This document shows positions 26,738 through 34,532 of a stretch of DNA of 64,000 nucleotides, piece by piece. Below the pieces are notes generated by a model. The model was not told the origin of the DNA and did not search any database. It saw only the letters and a list, made by a program, of their open reading frames with translations. A program made the position numbers and the translations under genes. The stretch is from Clostridia bacterium (GTDB taxonomy: Bacteria; Bacillota; Clostridia; Christensenellales; Borkfalkiaceae), in the NCBI GenBank assembly GCA_017471785.1, contig JAFURP010000038.1, positions 1 through 64,000 of the forward strand, read 5' to 3'. Positions within the stretch are counted from its first letter, which is position 1. Each line of letters begins with the position of its first letter.

Positions 26738-28432
26738 ATGAAATTAAACGATATTTGGGGCTACGGACAGCTGTTCGGGTATTCGGGCTTGGACGGAAAA
26801 AATAAATGGGAAAAGGACTTTATCGGCACGCTGACGGCGGAGAAGATCGGGATACGCTTCGAGCTTCGCGAGTGGATAAAGGTATATTTCCCCGTGGAGG
26901 AGGTCGTATTTTCCGCGATCACGGGGGATATGATCGACGCGCAGGCGCAGGGCGGCGCGCTGTTCGTTACCTTTGCGGACGCGGATACGCTCGTAGGCTA
27001 CGCGCCCGTATTGCCCGAGATTAGCGGCGAAAAGGGCGTTTCCGTAACGGAACGAGGCGAAGCGAAAGCGTACGCTACGGCGTACGATACCTTGCTCGTA
27101 TGCACACGTGCGGCAAAGGACGGGTATACGTTTGCGATCCACCGCGATTGCGGCGATAACGCGGATATGCGCGCGTATTTGGAAACGGATATCGGCGCGT
27201 TGAAAAAAGCGAGATACGCGTATTTCGAGAAGCTGCCCGAATGTAAAAACAAGCAGTACGAACAGCTTTATTATAAAGCGTTGTCCGTGCAAAAGGTGAA
27301 CGTACACTCGGCGGAGGGGCTCGTGCCCTGCACGTGGACCACGCCCGATCGGGTGCCGCATAGGCATTTGTGGCTTTGGGATAGCGTATTCCACGCGCTC
27401 GCGATCGTTACCTACAACGAGGAGCTGGCGAAAAACAGTATCCGCGCGATCCTGTCGCAAGCGCACGGGGACGGGTTTATTCCGCATATGGTACGCCCGA
27501 CGGGACATTCGGATATGACCCAACCGCAGGTGCTTGCGTGGGGCGTTTGGGAGGTGTATAAAAAGACGGGCGACAAGGCGTTTTTAAGCGAGTGCGCGCC
27601 CACGATCGCGCGCTTCCTCGATTGGTGCGCCGTAAACCGCGACAAGGACGGAAACGGCTTGTTGGAATGGTCGAGCGGCTCGGACGAAAAGCATTGCCGT
27701 TGCGACGAGTCGGGCTTGGATAATTCTCCCCGTTTCGATATGGAAGAGCCGATGAACGTGGTGGATTTCTCCACCTTCTTGGCGCACGACGCGCTCTATC
27801 TTTCCTATATCTTCCACGAGCTTGGCGATAGGGAAAACGGCGAGAAGTGGAAGGGCGTGTACGAGCGGGTCAAGCAAAAGATCAACGCCGAGCTTTGGGA
27901 CGAGCAGGACGGCGTGTATTACGATAAGCTTTTCAAGGGCGATTTCAGCAAAGTGCTTACGCCGATGAGCTTTTTCCCGCTGATGGCAAATATTCCGTCC
28001 AAAAAGCAAGTGGAAAGAATGGTTAAGGTATTGACGGACGAGAAATTGCTTTGGACGAAGCTGCCTCTTGCCACGGTTGCGCAAACGCATCCTACCTTTT
28101 CTACGGATATGTGGCGTGGCGGCGTATGGCTCAATATTAATTATTTTATCGTGAAAGGCTTGATGCAGTACGGCTATACCGAGCTTGCGGAAAGCTTAAA
28201 AACGAAGCTCTTGGACGAAGTGCAAAAGTGGTATGCCGTAACGGGCGGCGTGTTCGAGTTTTACGCGCCGGACGGGGAAACGTGCCCTTTTGCTTGCGAG
28301 AGAAAGGGCGCGCCGATCGATCCGCCCGATTGGAGAAAGCATATACACTCGATCATCGACTATAATTGGACCTCGTGCTTTACCTTGATGTTTATTCAAG
28401 ACGAGTTGTATATTGGAGAAAAGGTAGAATGA
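26738..28432 (+). CDS. GH63/MGH1-like glycoside hydrolase
   Basis: A 564-residue protein without a signal peptide, so cytoplasmic. After an N-terminal beta domain (about 1-160), an (alpha/alpha)6-barrel typical of clan GH-G runs from about 180 to 560. Motifs seen are WLWDSVFHALA, GDGFIPHMV, QPQVLAWGVW, RDKDGNGLLEW, SGLDNSPRFDM (expected general acid Asp) and GGVFEFYAPDGE (expected base Glu). Related enzymes cut alpha-glucosides or mannosylglycerate, but the substrate here is unknown. The ribosome site is weak. Its stop overlaps the start of the GH28-like gene by 4 bases. Confidence 0.82.
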   Translation: MKLNDIWGYGQLFGYSGLDGKNKWEKDFIGTLTAEKIGIRFELREWIKVYFPVEEVVFSAITGDMIDAQAQGGALFVTFADADTLVGYAPVLPEISGEKGVSVTERGEAKAYATAYDTLLVCTRAAKDGYTFAIHRDCGDNADMRAYLETDIGALKKARYAYFEKLPECKNKQYEQLYYKALSVQKVNVHSAEGLVPCTWTTPDRVPHRHLWLWDSVFHALAIVTYNEELAKNSIRAILSQAHGDGFIPHMVRPTGHSDMTQPQVLAWGVWEVYKKTGDKAFLSECAPTIARFLDWCAVNRDKDGNGLLEWSSGSDEKHCRCDESGLDNSPRFDMEEPMNVVDFSTFLAHDALYLSYIFHELGDRENGEKWKGVYERVKQKINAELWDEQDGVYYDKLFKGDFSKVLTPMSFFPLMANIPSKKQVERMVKVLTDEKLLWTKLPLATVAQTHPTFSTDMWRGGVWLNINYFIVKGLMQYGYTELAESLKTKLLDEVQKWYAVTGGVFEFYAPDGETCPFACERKGAPIDPPDWRKHIHSIIDYNWTSCFTLMFIQDELYIGEKVE

Positions 28433-29841
28433 AAGGAAATATTAAGGAACGTACCTATTATAACGTAAAGGATTTCGGCGCGGTGGCGGACGGAAAAACC
28501 TTGAACAGCAAAGCGTTGCAAAAGGCGATCGACGCCTGCCACGCAAACGGCGGCGGCGAGATCATATTCCCCAAGGGGCAATACGTGCTTTCTACGGTGT
28601 TCTTAAAGAGCAACGTTTGGATCTATTTGGAGGAGGGCGCGGAGATCTTGGGTAGCCTGGATTTCTACGATTACGCGCCCGAGGAGGAGATCGACTATCC
28701 CAAATATCAGGATTCGTCGCATACCTACTACCACTGTTCTATGTTCGTGGGTATCGATTGTGAGAATATCGCGATCTACGGCAACGGCAAGATCGATATG
28801 CGCTCGGTGTGGGACGAGGACGACGTGCGTAAGATCGTACATAGAGGTCCCAAATGTATCGCGCTGAAGAATTGTAAGAACGTGGAGATCGGCGGGCTTG
28901 GTATCTATAACGTAACCGATCTCGGCGTGTACTTTGCGGGCTGTGAAAACGTAGACGTGTTCGGGTTAAAAATGCGCGTGTATATCGACGGTATCTCTCC
29001 CGATAATTCCAAAAACGTGCGTATCCACGATTGCGAGGTGGAGGCAGGGGACGACGCGATCGTGTTCAAATCCTCGTATACCTTAAATCGCTTGGATATA
29101 TGCAAGGATATCCACGTATGGAGCTGTAAATTAAAGAGCCGCTGCTACGCGCTTAAATTCGGTACGGAAACGAACGGCGGTTTTGAAAATATCTTGATCG
29201 AAAATATCCAGATCAAGGAAACGCGGATAGGCGGTATCGGGATAGAGAGCGTGGACGGCGCGGTCATCGACGGCGTAACGATACGAAACGTTGAAATGAA
29301 AAACGTAAACGCGCCGTTGTTTATCCATTTGGGTAAGCGCATGCGCGGACCTGCGGGGCGCGAGATCGGTGAAATTAAAAATATTTTGATCGAGAACGTG
29401 ACGGCGGAGGGTCCGTACGAGCCGTACGAGATCGTGGCTTGGAATTACGAAAGCTTCGTCAAAAACGATTTCTATCAAGCGCCTTGGGCGTTCGGTAGAG
29501 CAACGGGCTTTGACGATAGAATGCAAGGAATGACCGCCGAGAGTCCTTGGCAAATGACCTCGAACGCTTGCGGTTTGGAGGGAAAACCGTTAAAGAATAT
29601 CGTGTTACGCAACGTTCATTTGAAATTGGACGGCGGCGTGCAAACGTTCGAACGCAACGTGCCTGAAACGGCGCAGGCGTATCCCGAGGTGTACGTGTAC
29701 GGGCGCATTTTGCCCGCCAAGGGTATCTACTTCCGCTACGTGGACGGCTTGACCTTGGACAACGTGACCGTGGAAACGGCGCGCGCGGACGTGCGAGAGG
29801 ACTTCGTATTCGACAAGGTGGAAAACGTAAAAGTGTCGTAA
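28429..29841 (+). CDS. GH28-like right-handed beta-helix glycosidase
   Basis: A 470-residue beta-helix protein of the polygalacturonase-like family, no signal peptide. The N-terminal start is the usual YYNVKDFGAVADGKTLNSKALQKAI. The catalytic region keeps IDGISPDNS (matching NTDGIDPDSS, with the first Asp kept) and GDDAIVFKS (matching GDDCIAIKS). The usual GHG motif is replaced by CYALKFGTE, so the histidine is missing. It may act on a different sugar or be a related enzyme class. The ATG at 28429 overlaps the preceding stop (ATGA). The intracellular pair with the GH63-like enzyme suggests processing of imported oligosaccharides. Confidence 0.8.
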   Translation: MKGNIKERTYYNVKDFGAVADGKTLNSKALQKAIDACHANGGGEIIFPKGQYVLSTVFLKSNVWIYLEEGAEILGSLDFYDYAPEEEIDYPKYQDSSHTYYHCSMFVGIDCENIAIYGNGKIDMRSVWDEDDVRKIVHRGPKCIALKNCKNVEIGGLGIYNVTDLGVYFAGCENVDVFGLKMRVYIDGISPDNSKNVRIHDCEVEAGDDAIVFKSSYTLNRLDICKDIHVWSCKLKSRCYALKFGTETNGGFENILIENIQIKETRIGGIGIESVDGAVIDGVTIRNVEMKNVNAPLFIHLGKRMRGPAGREIGEIKNILIENVTAEGPYEPYEIVAWNYESFVKNDFYQAPWAFGRATGFDDRMQGMTAESPWQMTSNACGLEGKPLKNIVLRNVHLKLDGGVQTFERNVPETAQAYPEVYVYGRILPAKGIYFRYVDGLTLDNVTVETARADVREDFVFDKVENVKVS

Positions 29842-29845
29842 AAAG

Positions 29846-29874
29846 AAAAACGACTGCCAAGCGCAGTCGTTTTT
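29846..29874 (+). terminator. Terminator after the GH28-like gene
   Basis: AAAAACGACTGC (29846-29857) and GCAGTCGTTTTT (29863-29874) form a perfect stem with a CAAGC loop and T-rich end. Confidence 0.88.
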
Positions 29875-29880
29875 CCATAG

Positions 29881-29910
29881 ATAAAGCGAGCGTATTTACG
29901 CTCGCTTTAT
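29881..29910 (-). terminator. Terminator-like hairpin at the 3' end of the XRE gene
   Basis: ATAAAGCGAGCG (29881-29892) pairs with CGCTCGCTTTAT (29899-29910). The XRE stop codon at 29907-29909 lies inside it. Confidence 0.55.
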
Positions 29911-30119
29911 TCGTTTGCTTCAATACCCTCCGTCAATTCCTCAAAGGTAACGTTCAATACCTTCAGCATTTTCAAGATATTGTACAAAGACGGCTCAACC
30001 TTATTACATTCCCACTCGCTTACCCGTTGTTGCGTGGTGTTCATGCGCTTAGCAAACTCCTTTTGACTTATTTTATTCACTTTTCGTAACGATTTCAAAT
30101 TTCCACCCAAAGTATCCAT
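29907..30119 (-). CDS. XRE-family (Cro/C1 type) small transcriptional regulator
   Basis: A 70-residue DNA-binding protein that is one helix-turn-helix domain: LKSLRKVNKISQKEFAKRMNTTQQRVSEWE, then PSLYNILKMLKVLNVTFEEL. There is no sensor or dimerisation extension. It diverges from the glycosyltransferase gene at 30228, and the 108 bases between them hold a palindrome placed inside a promoter (30160-30175) and a second imperfect copy beside its own start (30131-30146). The likely role is a repressor of the divergent operon and of itself (inference). Confidence 0.9.
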   Translation of the reverse strand: MDTLGGNLKSLRKVNKISQKEFAKRMNTTQQRVSEWECNKVEPSLYNILKMLKVLNVTFEELTEGIEANE

Positions 30120-30130
30120 AAAAATATTTT

Positions 30131-30146
30131 ACACTATACTTGATGT
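30131..30146. promoter_or_regulatory. Imperfect operator-like palindrome near the XRE start
   Basis: ACACTA-TACT-TGATGT: the left half is identical to the operator at 30160, and the right half matches four of six positions. It lies 12 bases before the XRE start codon, suiting autoregulation. Confidence 0.45.
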
Positions 30147-30152
30147 TTTTAC

Positions 30153-30181
30153 TTGACATACACTAAATATAGTGTTAAAAT
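30153..30181 (+). promoter_or_regulatory. Promoter of the glycosyltransferase/epimerase operon
   Basis: TTGACA (30153-30158), 17-base spacer, TAAAAT (30176-30181). The leader also carries an ACACG/CGTGT inverted repeat (about 30184-30205). Confidence 0.85.
30160..30175. promoter_or_regulatory. Operator palindrome inside the promoter spacer
   Basis: ACACTA-AATA-TAGTGT, a perfect 6+4+6 palindrome. It fills bases 2-17 of the spacer between the -35 and -10 boxes, so a bound repressor would block polymerase. The adjacent XRE protein is the obvious candidate. Confidence 0.7.
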
Positions 30182-30227
30182 AAAACACGCTTATTAGTGT
30201 CGTGTGTGTTTTACAAAGGAGTAAGTT

Positions 30228-31619
30228 ATGGTAGAAAAAGTGGTTACGACGGTGTATTTCGTTTTGTTGAATATTACTTCCGTATTCGTGTTATATTATG
30301 CGTTTTTGGGAGTTGTCGGGTTATTCGTGCGTAAGCAGAGATACGCAATGCGCGAGGACGAATTGAAATTTTGCATATTCGTCCCCTGCCACAACGAGGA
30401 AACGGTTATCGGGGCGACGGTAGAGAATTTGGCGAAAATACGGTACGCCCCACGGTTGTTCGATATTTATTTTATAGCGGATAATTGTAGCGACCGTACG
30501 GCGGAGGCGATACGACGGGCGATCGAAGGCTGCAAGGCTTCCAACTTTTACGTATTGGAGCGGAACGTGAGCGATCCTGCCAAAAAGGGAAAGCCGCACG
30601 CAATGAATTGGGGCATAGAGTTATTAGAGGCGGAGGATAAATTTTATAATAAATACGATATGTTTATGATCTTCGACGCGGATAATTTCGTGGACGCGGA
30701 TATATTAAAGCACGTAAACAGTCAGTATTTAAGCTTTAAGGAAAATAAACGCCCCGTAATGATCCAAACGTATTTGGACAGTAAAAACAAAAACAGCTTG
30801 ATCGCGAGAGGGTATTACGCTTCCTACCGCATCACGAACGGCTTTTTTCAGCTGCCGAAATACGCGTTGGGGCTCGTGCCTGCTATCGGGGGTACGGGCT
30901 TTGCGATGACGACGGATTTTTTGAAAGAGATCGGCGGATATCATTGTACGTCGCTGGTGGAGGATTTGGAAATTCAAACGATCGCGACCTTAAAGGGAAA
31001 GAGGATTGCTTATAACCATAACGTGAGGATCTACGACGAGAAGCCGACGAAGATAAAGCAATCCGCCGTGCAAAAAACGCGTTGGGCGCAAGGACATTGG
31101 TTCGTGTTTTTCAAATACGGGTGGCGAATGTTTTTACATATGCTCAATCCCAAGCAAATTAAATTCTTTTTTAAGCGTCTAGATAATTTGCTTTATTTAT
31201 CCTCGACTCTTTTTTTGTTGATATCGATGATCACGGTTGTTTTTTCGGTTGTTTGTATAAGTATGGGTATCGTGCCTCATACGCCCTTTTTGTTTACTTT
31301 TTCCATTTCGCTTTTTTTAACGCTATTATTTCCCTTGTCTTCCTTGCTCGACGGAAATAAAAAGGAAAAGAAACGGGCGTTACTTGCGTTTTTCCCCAAT
31401 CTTTTGGCGAGCTTTATCGGTGGATTGATATTTTGCTACGCCGATATCGTTGGTTTGTTGCATTGCGGCAATCAAAAGGTATGGAAAAAAACCGCACATA
31501 GGGTAACGACGATGGAAACGGAGAAAGAGGAGCTACGTATCGTACCGTCAAGGGCGATAGAAATTATGGTAGAGGTCGCCGCGACGGAAGAGGAAGAAGA
31601 GAACGGGAGAGTGGGTTAA
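30228..31619 (+). CDS. Membrane glycosyltransferase family 2 (processive type)
   Basis: A 463-residue GT-A-fold enzyme with an N-terminal transmembrane helix (about 8-34) and several C-terminal ones (about 310-420). The family marks are CHNEE near residue 54, FDADN (Asp150, Asp152), LVEDLE (acceptor base, Asp246) and QKTRW (282-286). The Q-x-x-R-W motif is found in processive synthases such as cellulose, hyaluronan and poly-GlcNAc synthases. The C-terminal cytoplasmic tail is Glu-rich. It precedes a UDP-GlcNAc 2-epimerase by 2 bases, so the polymer may contain ManNAc (inference). Control by the divergent XRE repressor is likely. Confidence 0.88.
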   Translation: MVEKVVTTVYFVLLNITSVFVLYYAFLGVVGLFVRKQRYAMREDELKFCIFVPCHNEETVIGATVENLAKIRYAPRLFDIYFIADNCSDRTAEAIRRAIEGCKASNFYVLERNVSDPAKKGKPHAMNWGIELLEAEDKFYNKYDMFMIFDADNFVDADILKHVNSQYLSFKENKRPVMIQTYLDSKNKNSLIARGYYASYRITNGFFQLPKYALGLVPAIGGTGFAMTTDFLKEIGGYHCTSLVEDLEIQTIATLKGKRIAYNHNVRIYDEKPTKIKQSAVQKTRWAQGHWFVFFKYGWRMFLHMLNPKQIKFFFKRLDNLLYLSSTLFLLISMITVVFSVVCISMGIVPHTPFLFTFSISLFLTLLFPLSSLLDGNKKEKKRALLAFFPNLLASFIGGLIFCYADIVGLLHCGNQKVWKKTAHRVTTMETEKEELRIVPSRAIEIMVEVAATEEEEENGRVG

Positions 31620-31621
31620 CA

Positions 31622-32737
31622 ATGGAAAAAATTAAAGTTGTATTGGTGTTCGGCACGCGCCCCGAGGCGATTAAAATGGCGCCGTTGGTCTTGGAATTGA
31701 AAAGCCGAAAGGAATTTGAAGCGGTCGTTTGCGTTACCGCACAGCATAGGCAAATGTTAGATCAGGTATTGGAAACGTTTGGTATCGTTCCCGATTATGA
31801 TTTGAATATTATGAGCCAAAATCAAACGTTATCTATGATAACCTCCAAGGCAATGTTAGGGGTGGAAGAGATAATTAAAAAGGTACGGCCGCATATCGTA
31901 CTCGTGCACGGCGATACGACGACGAGCTTTGCCGGCGGATTAGCCGCCTTTTATAATCACGTGAAAATAGGACACGTGGAAGCGGGCTTGCGTACTTACG
32001 ATCTGCAATCCCCCTTTCCCGAAGAGGCAAATCGCGTTTTCGTGGACGATATTGCCGATTTGTTTTTTGCGCCGACGGAGCACAGCAAGGCGAATTTAAT
32101 AAAGGAGAATAAAGAGGAACAAAGTATTACCGTTACGGGGAATACGGCGATCGACGCGTTACGATATACGGTGCGCGCCGATTATCAAAACGAGATTTTG
32201 GATTGGGCAAAAGGCAGTCGGTTGATCATGCTGACGGCGCACAGGCGCGAAAATTTAGGCGCGCGTATGCGAGGCTTTTTTAAGGCAATCAAAAAAGTTT
32301 TGGAAACAAAGAAGGACGTGAAAATAGTTTACCCCGTGCATTTGAACCCCGTTGTTCGAAGTCTTGCGGAAGAGATGTTTTCAACGGAAAAAAGAGTGCG
32401 TTTAATAGAGCCGTTGGACGTTATCGACTTTCATAACATTATGGCGAGAAGCTATATGATTTTAACGGATAGCGGCGGTGTGCAGGAGGAGGCGCCGAGC
32501 TTGGGTAAGCCCGTTTTGGTCTTGCGAGATACGACGGAACGTCCCGAGGGAGTAGAAGCAGGTACTTTACAGGTCGTAGGTACGAGCGAGAAGGGCGTGT
32601 ACGAAGCGATCGTTCGGCTGTTAGAGGATACGGAAGCGTATACCGCAATGAGCAAAGCGAAAAATCCCTACGGCGACGGAAAGGCGAGCGAACGGATCGC
32701 CGATCGCATACTGACGTATTTTACTTCGTTAGAATAA
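31622..32737 (+). CDS. wecB: UDP-N-acetylglucosamine 2-epimerase, non-hydrolysing
   Basis: A 371-residue enzyme that converts UDP-GlcNAc to UDP-ManNAc in the cytoplasm. It has FGTRPEAIKMAPL at the N-terminus, HGDTTTSFAGGLAAF, GHVEAGLRT, PEEANR, TAHRREN and TDSGGVQEEAPSLGKPVLVLRDTTERPE, all canonical. Length is as expected for the WecB/MnaA group. It is translationally close to the glycosyltransferase (2-base gap), so the activated sugar it makes may be the donor for that enzyme. No ManNAc dehydrogenase is near. Confidence 0.94.
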   Translation: MEKIKVVLVFGTRPEAIKMAPLVLELKSRKEFEAVVCVTAQHRQMLDQVLETFGIVPDYDLNIMSQNQTLSMITSKAMLGVEEIIKKVRPHIVLVHGDTTTSFAGGLAAFYNHVKIGHVEAGLRTYDLQSPFPEEANRVFVDDIADLFFAPTEHSKANLIKENKEEQSITVTGNTAIDALRYTVRADYQNEILDWAKGSRLIMLTAHRRENLGARMRGFFKAIKKVLETKKDVKIVYPVHLNPVVRSLAEEMFSTEKRVRLIEPLDVIDFHNIMARSYMILTDSGGVQEEAPSLGKPVLVLRDTTERPEGVEAGTLQVVGTSEKGVYEAIVRLLEDTEAYTAMSKAKNPYGDGKASERIADRILTYFTSLE

Positions 32738-32741
32738 AAAC

Positions 32742-32769
32742 AACCCCGACTGCCTTGGCAGTCGGGGTT
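32742..32769. terminator. Bidirectional terminator between wecB and the acyltransferase gene
   Basis: AACCCCGACTGCC (32742-32754) and GGCAGTCGGGGTT (32757-32769) form a 13-bp stem with a TT loop. It serves both converging genes. Confidence 0.75.
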
Positions 32770-32779
32770 ATTATACGGA

Positions 32780-33511
32780 TTATAAAATTCGTAAAAGTCG
32801 GTTTATGTACGCTTCGTTGTAATTTTGTATATCGAGCAGGACGAATACGTCCACGCTGCCGAAATCCCTGTCCGTAAAGCTTTGCGCGGAGGTTTTTGCG
32901 CCGAACGAAAGGTAGGCGCGAATGAGGGGAGGTAGCTCGCGCTTGATATCGGTCACGCATAATTCCTCTTTCGCAAGCGTTTGTATTTGCTCTTCCTCCA
33001 ACGAGCGGATACCGTAGCTTTCGTCCACGGCGTGGAAATGGGTAAGATAGGACAGCTCGCGCAAATACTTGCCTTTATCCGTGCCGCCGAAGCTCGCTTC
33101 GCCGATAATGAAGCGGTAGCCGTTTTCGCGAATATACAGTACGATAAAACGCAATAAAAGCATTAAAACGGCGGTGTTTCGGTATTCCCGTTTTACGCAG
33201 GCGCGGCTGAGCTCCGCGATCGGCTCGCCCGTGGCTTTGAGCGTTTCGAAAGAAAATTCTTCCTCGCTTACGAACCCCTTACCCTCGGGGATCGAATCGG
33301 AGGTGATGATACGATAGCAGCCTACGACCTCGCCCGTTTCGTTGTCGATACAAATAATTTGCTTGGCGTACTCGTCGTAAGGCGTGATATCCATACCGTC
33401 CACGAATTGCATCTCCGGTCTGAATTCCAAGATCATATCGCGATAGCGCAGGGCGTATACCGCATTTTTTTCTTCTTGCGTTTTGGCAAATCTTACGGTA
33501 AATCTTTCCAT
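32780..33511 (-). CDS. GNAT-fold N-acyltransferase, OlsB-like
   Basis: A 243-residue protein of the OlsB/hemolysin-like acyltransferase family. It shows FAKTQEEKNAVYALRYRDM, GEVVGCYRI, IAELSRACVKREYRN and the characteristic PPLIRAYLSFGAK ... FVLLDI end. OlsB transfers a 3-hydroxyacyl chain from ACP to ornithine, the first step of ornithine lipid synthesis; other family members acylate glycine or lysine, so the acceptor is open. The partner O-acyltransferase OlsA is not visible. It has its own TTGACA-17-TAAAAT promoter. The ornithine-making arg operon lies 1 kb away, which may be chance. Confidence 0.82.
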   Translation of the reverse strand: MERFTVRFAKTQEEKNAVYALRYRDMILEFRPEMQFVDGMDITPYDEYAKQIICIDNETGEVVGCYRIITSDSIPEGKGFVSEEEFSFETLKATGEPIAELSRACVKREYRNTAVLMLLLRFIVLYIRENGYRFIIGEASFGGTDKGKYLRELSYLTHFHAVDESYGIRSLEEEQIQTLAKEELCVTDIKRELPPLIRAYLSFGAKTSAQSFTDRDFGSVDVFVLLDIQNYNEAYINRLLRIL

Positions 33512-33537
33512 AATGTATTCTCCGTGCTTTCCATATT

Positions 33538-33566
33538 ATTTTATACCAAAAATTTCCGTTTGTCAA
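33538..33566 (-). promoter_or_regulatory. Promoter of the OlsB-like gene
   Basis: Minus strand: TTGACA (33561-33566), 17-base spacer, TAAAAT (33538-33543). Confidence 0.8.
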
Positions 33567-33586
33567 GTGCTGAAAGGGGCTTTTCT

Positions 33587-34276
33587 CTATTCCCTTTCCA
33601 CGGCGGTTACGGTTAAACGATTATCCTCTACTTGAAACTTGATTTCAAAACGCGCGAATTTCATTCCGTAGACGCGCGCCGGCTCGTTTTGATAGGAGGG
33701 ACGGGGATCGTCGGCAAGACATTCCAACAGTCCGTCGCGCTTTTCTTGCGGTATCTTGGACAGCAGCTCTTGCGGAAATTCCACCTCTAAGCGGTGCGCT
33801 TCGTGTTCCGTCGCGTAGCCGCCCGTCGCGTCCGTTTGGCAATCGGTGAACGGGATATACGGCTTGATATCCAAGATGGGCGTACCGTCGAGCAGGTCCG
33901 CGCCCGAAACGATCAAAATATCCCCGTCCGTTTCCGTGTGCTTGATCTCCGTTAATCTTACGCAGGAAAGTCCGATACGGTTGGGACGGAAGGGAGAGCG
34001 GCTCGCGAACACGCCCACGCGCGTATTGCCGCCCAGCCGCGGCGGTCGGACGGTGGGGGAGAATTCCCCCTCCGCCGTTTGCGAAAAATCAAATAGCAGC
34101 CAAAGATGGGAAAAGCCCTCTATCCCTCTAAGCGCCTCCCTGTTTCTATAGGGCGGCAAAAATACGAGCTCCGCGCGGAGGGAGGGCGCCCTGCCGCTTT
34201 GACGGGGTATGCCGAATTTTTCTTTGAAATCGGAACGGATATATCCGATGGGACTGACCGTGCGCTCGTCTTGCAT
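33587..34276 (-). CDS. trmO: tRNA (adenine-37 N6)-methyltransferase TrmO (TsaA/YaeB family)
   Basis: A 229-residue protein. TrmO methylates the N6-threonylcarbamoyl group of A37 in certain tRNAs, using S-adenosylmethionine. Family marks are IGYIRSDFKEKFGIPRQ, GIEGFSHLWLLFDF, RPPRLGGN, VGVFASRSPFRPNRIGLS and LLDGTPILDIKPYIPFTD. The N-terminal beta-barrel domain and a C-terminal extension (about 150-229) are both present. It has a perfect TTGACA-17-TATAAT promoter (34294-34322) and runs opposite to the arg operon. Confidence 0.94.
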   Translation of the reverse strand: MQDERTVSPIGYIRSDFKEKFGIPRQSGRAPSLRAELVFLPPYRNREALRGIEGFSHLWLLFDFSQTAEGEFSPTVRPPRLGGNTRVGVFASRSPFRPNRIGLSCVRLTEIKHTETDGDILIVSGADLLDGTPILDIKPYIPFTDCQTDATGGYATEHEAHRLEVEFPQELLSKIPQEKRDGLLECLADDPRPSYQNEPARVYGMKFARFEIKFQVEDNRLTVTAVERE

Positions 34277-34293
34277 AACCTTACCTCTTACTC

Positions 34294-34322
34294 ATTATAA
34301 ATAAATCGCGCGTTTTTGTCAA
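34294..34322 (-). promoter_or_regulatory. Consensus promoter of trmO
   Basis: Minus strand: TTGACA (34317-34322), 17-base spacer, TATAAT (34294-34299), a full match at both boxes. Confidence 0.9.
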
Positions 34323-34364
34323 GCGTTTTGCTTTCCCGTAGCTACTCCCACCGTTTATGCAAAA

Positions 34365-34420
34365 ATTCAAAAAATATTCACGGTTTTATGCATTTATACG
34401 ATATATTCACAAAATATTCA
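34365..34420 (+). promoter_or_regulatory. ATTCA repeats upstream of argG, possible ArgR boxes
   Basis: ATTCA occurs at 34365, 34376, 34405 and 34416, in two pairs each 11 bases apart, ending in an 11-base palindrome TATTCAGAATA. ATTCA is the half-site of the known ARG box, and the array lies upstream of the arg promoter. The usual inverted TGAAT half is not paired here, so ArgR binding is only inferred. Confidence 0.45.
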
Positions 34421-34451
34421 GAATAAAATCAAAATAAATGTATAAAAAGGT

Positions 34452-34480
34452 TTGACAATCGAGAGAGAGTGGCGTATAAT
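34452..34480 (+). promoter_or_regulatory. Consensus promoter of the arg operon
   Basis: TTGACA (34452-34457), 17-base spacer, TATAAT (34475-34480), a full match at both boxes, 52 bases before the argG start. Confidence 0.9.
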
Positions 34481-34532
34481 GAAATCGTAAAGTGAAAGAA
34501 GAAATAAATCACAACGCAAGGAGATCAAGATT

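Noticed and set aside
34323-34451. Arginine or other riboswitch before argG
   Set aside because: No conserved riboswitch core or terminator/antiterminator pair lies between the promoter and argG; the leader is only about 50 bases.
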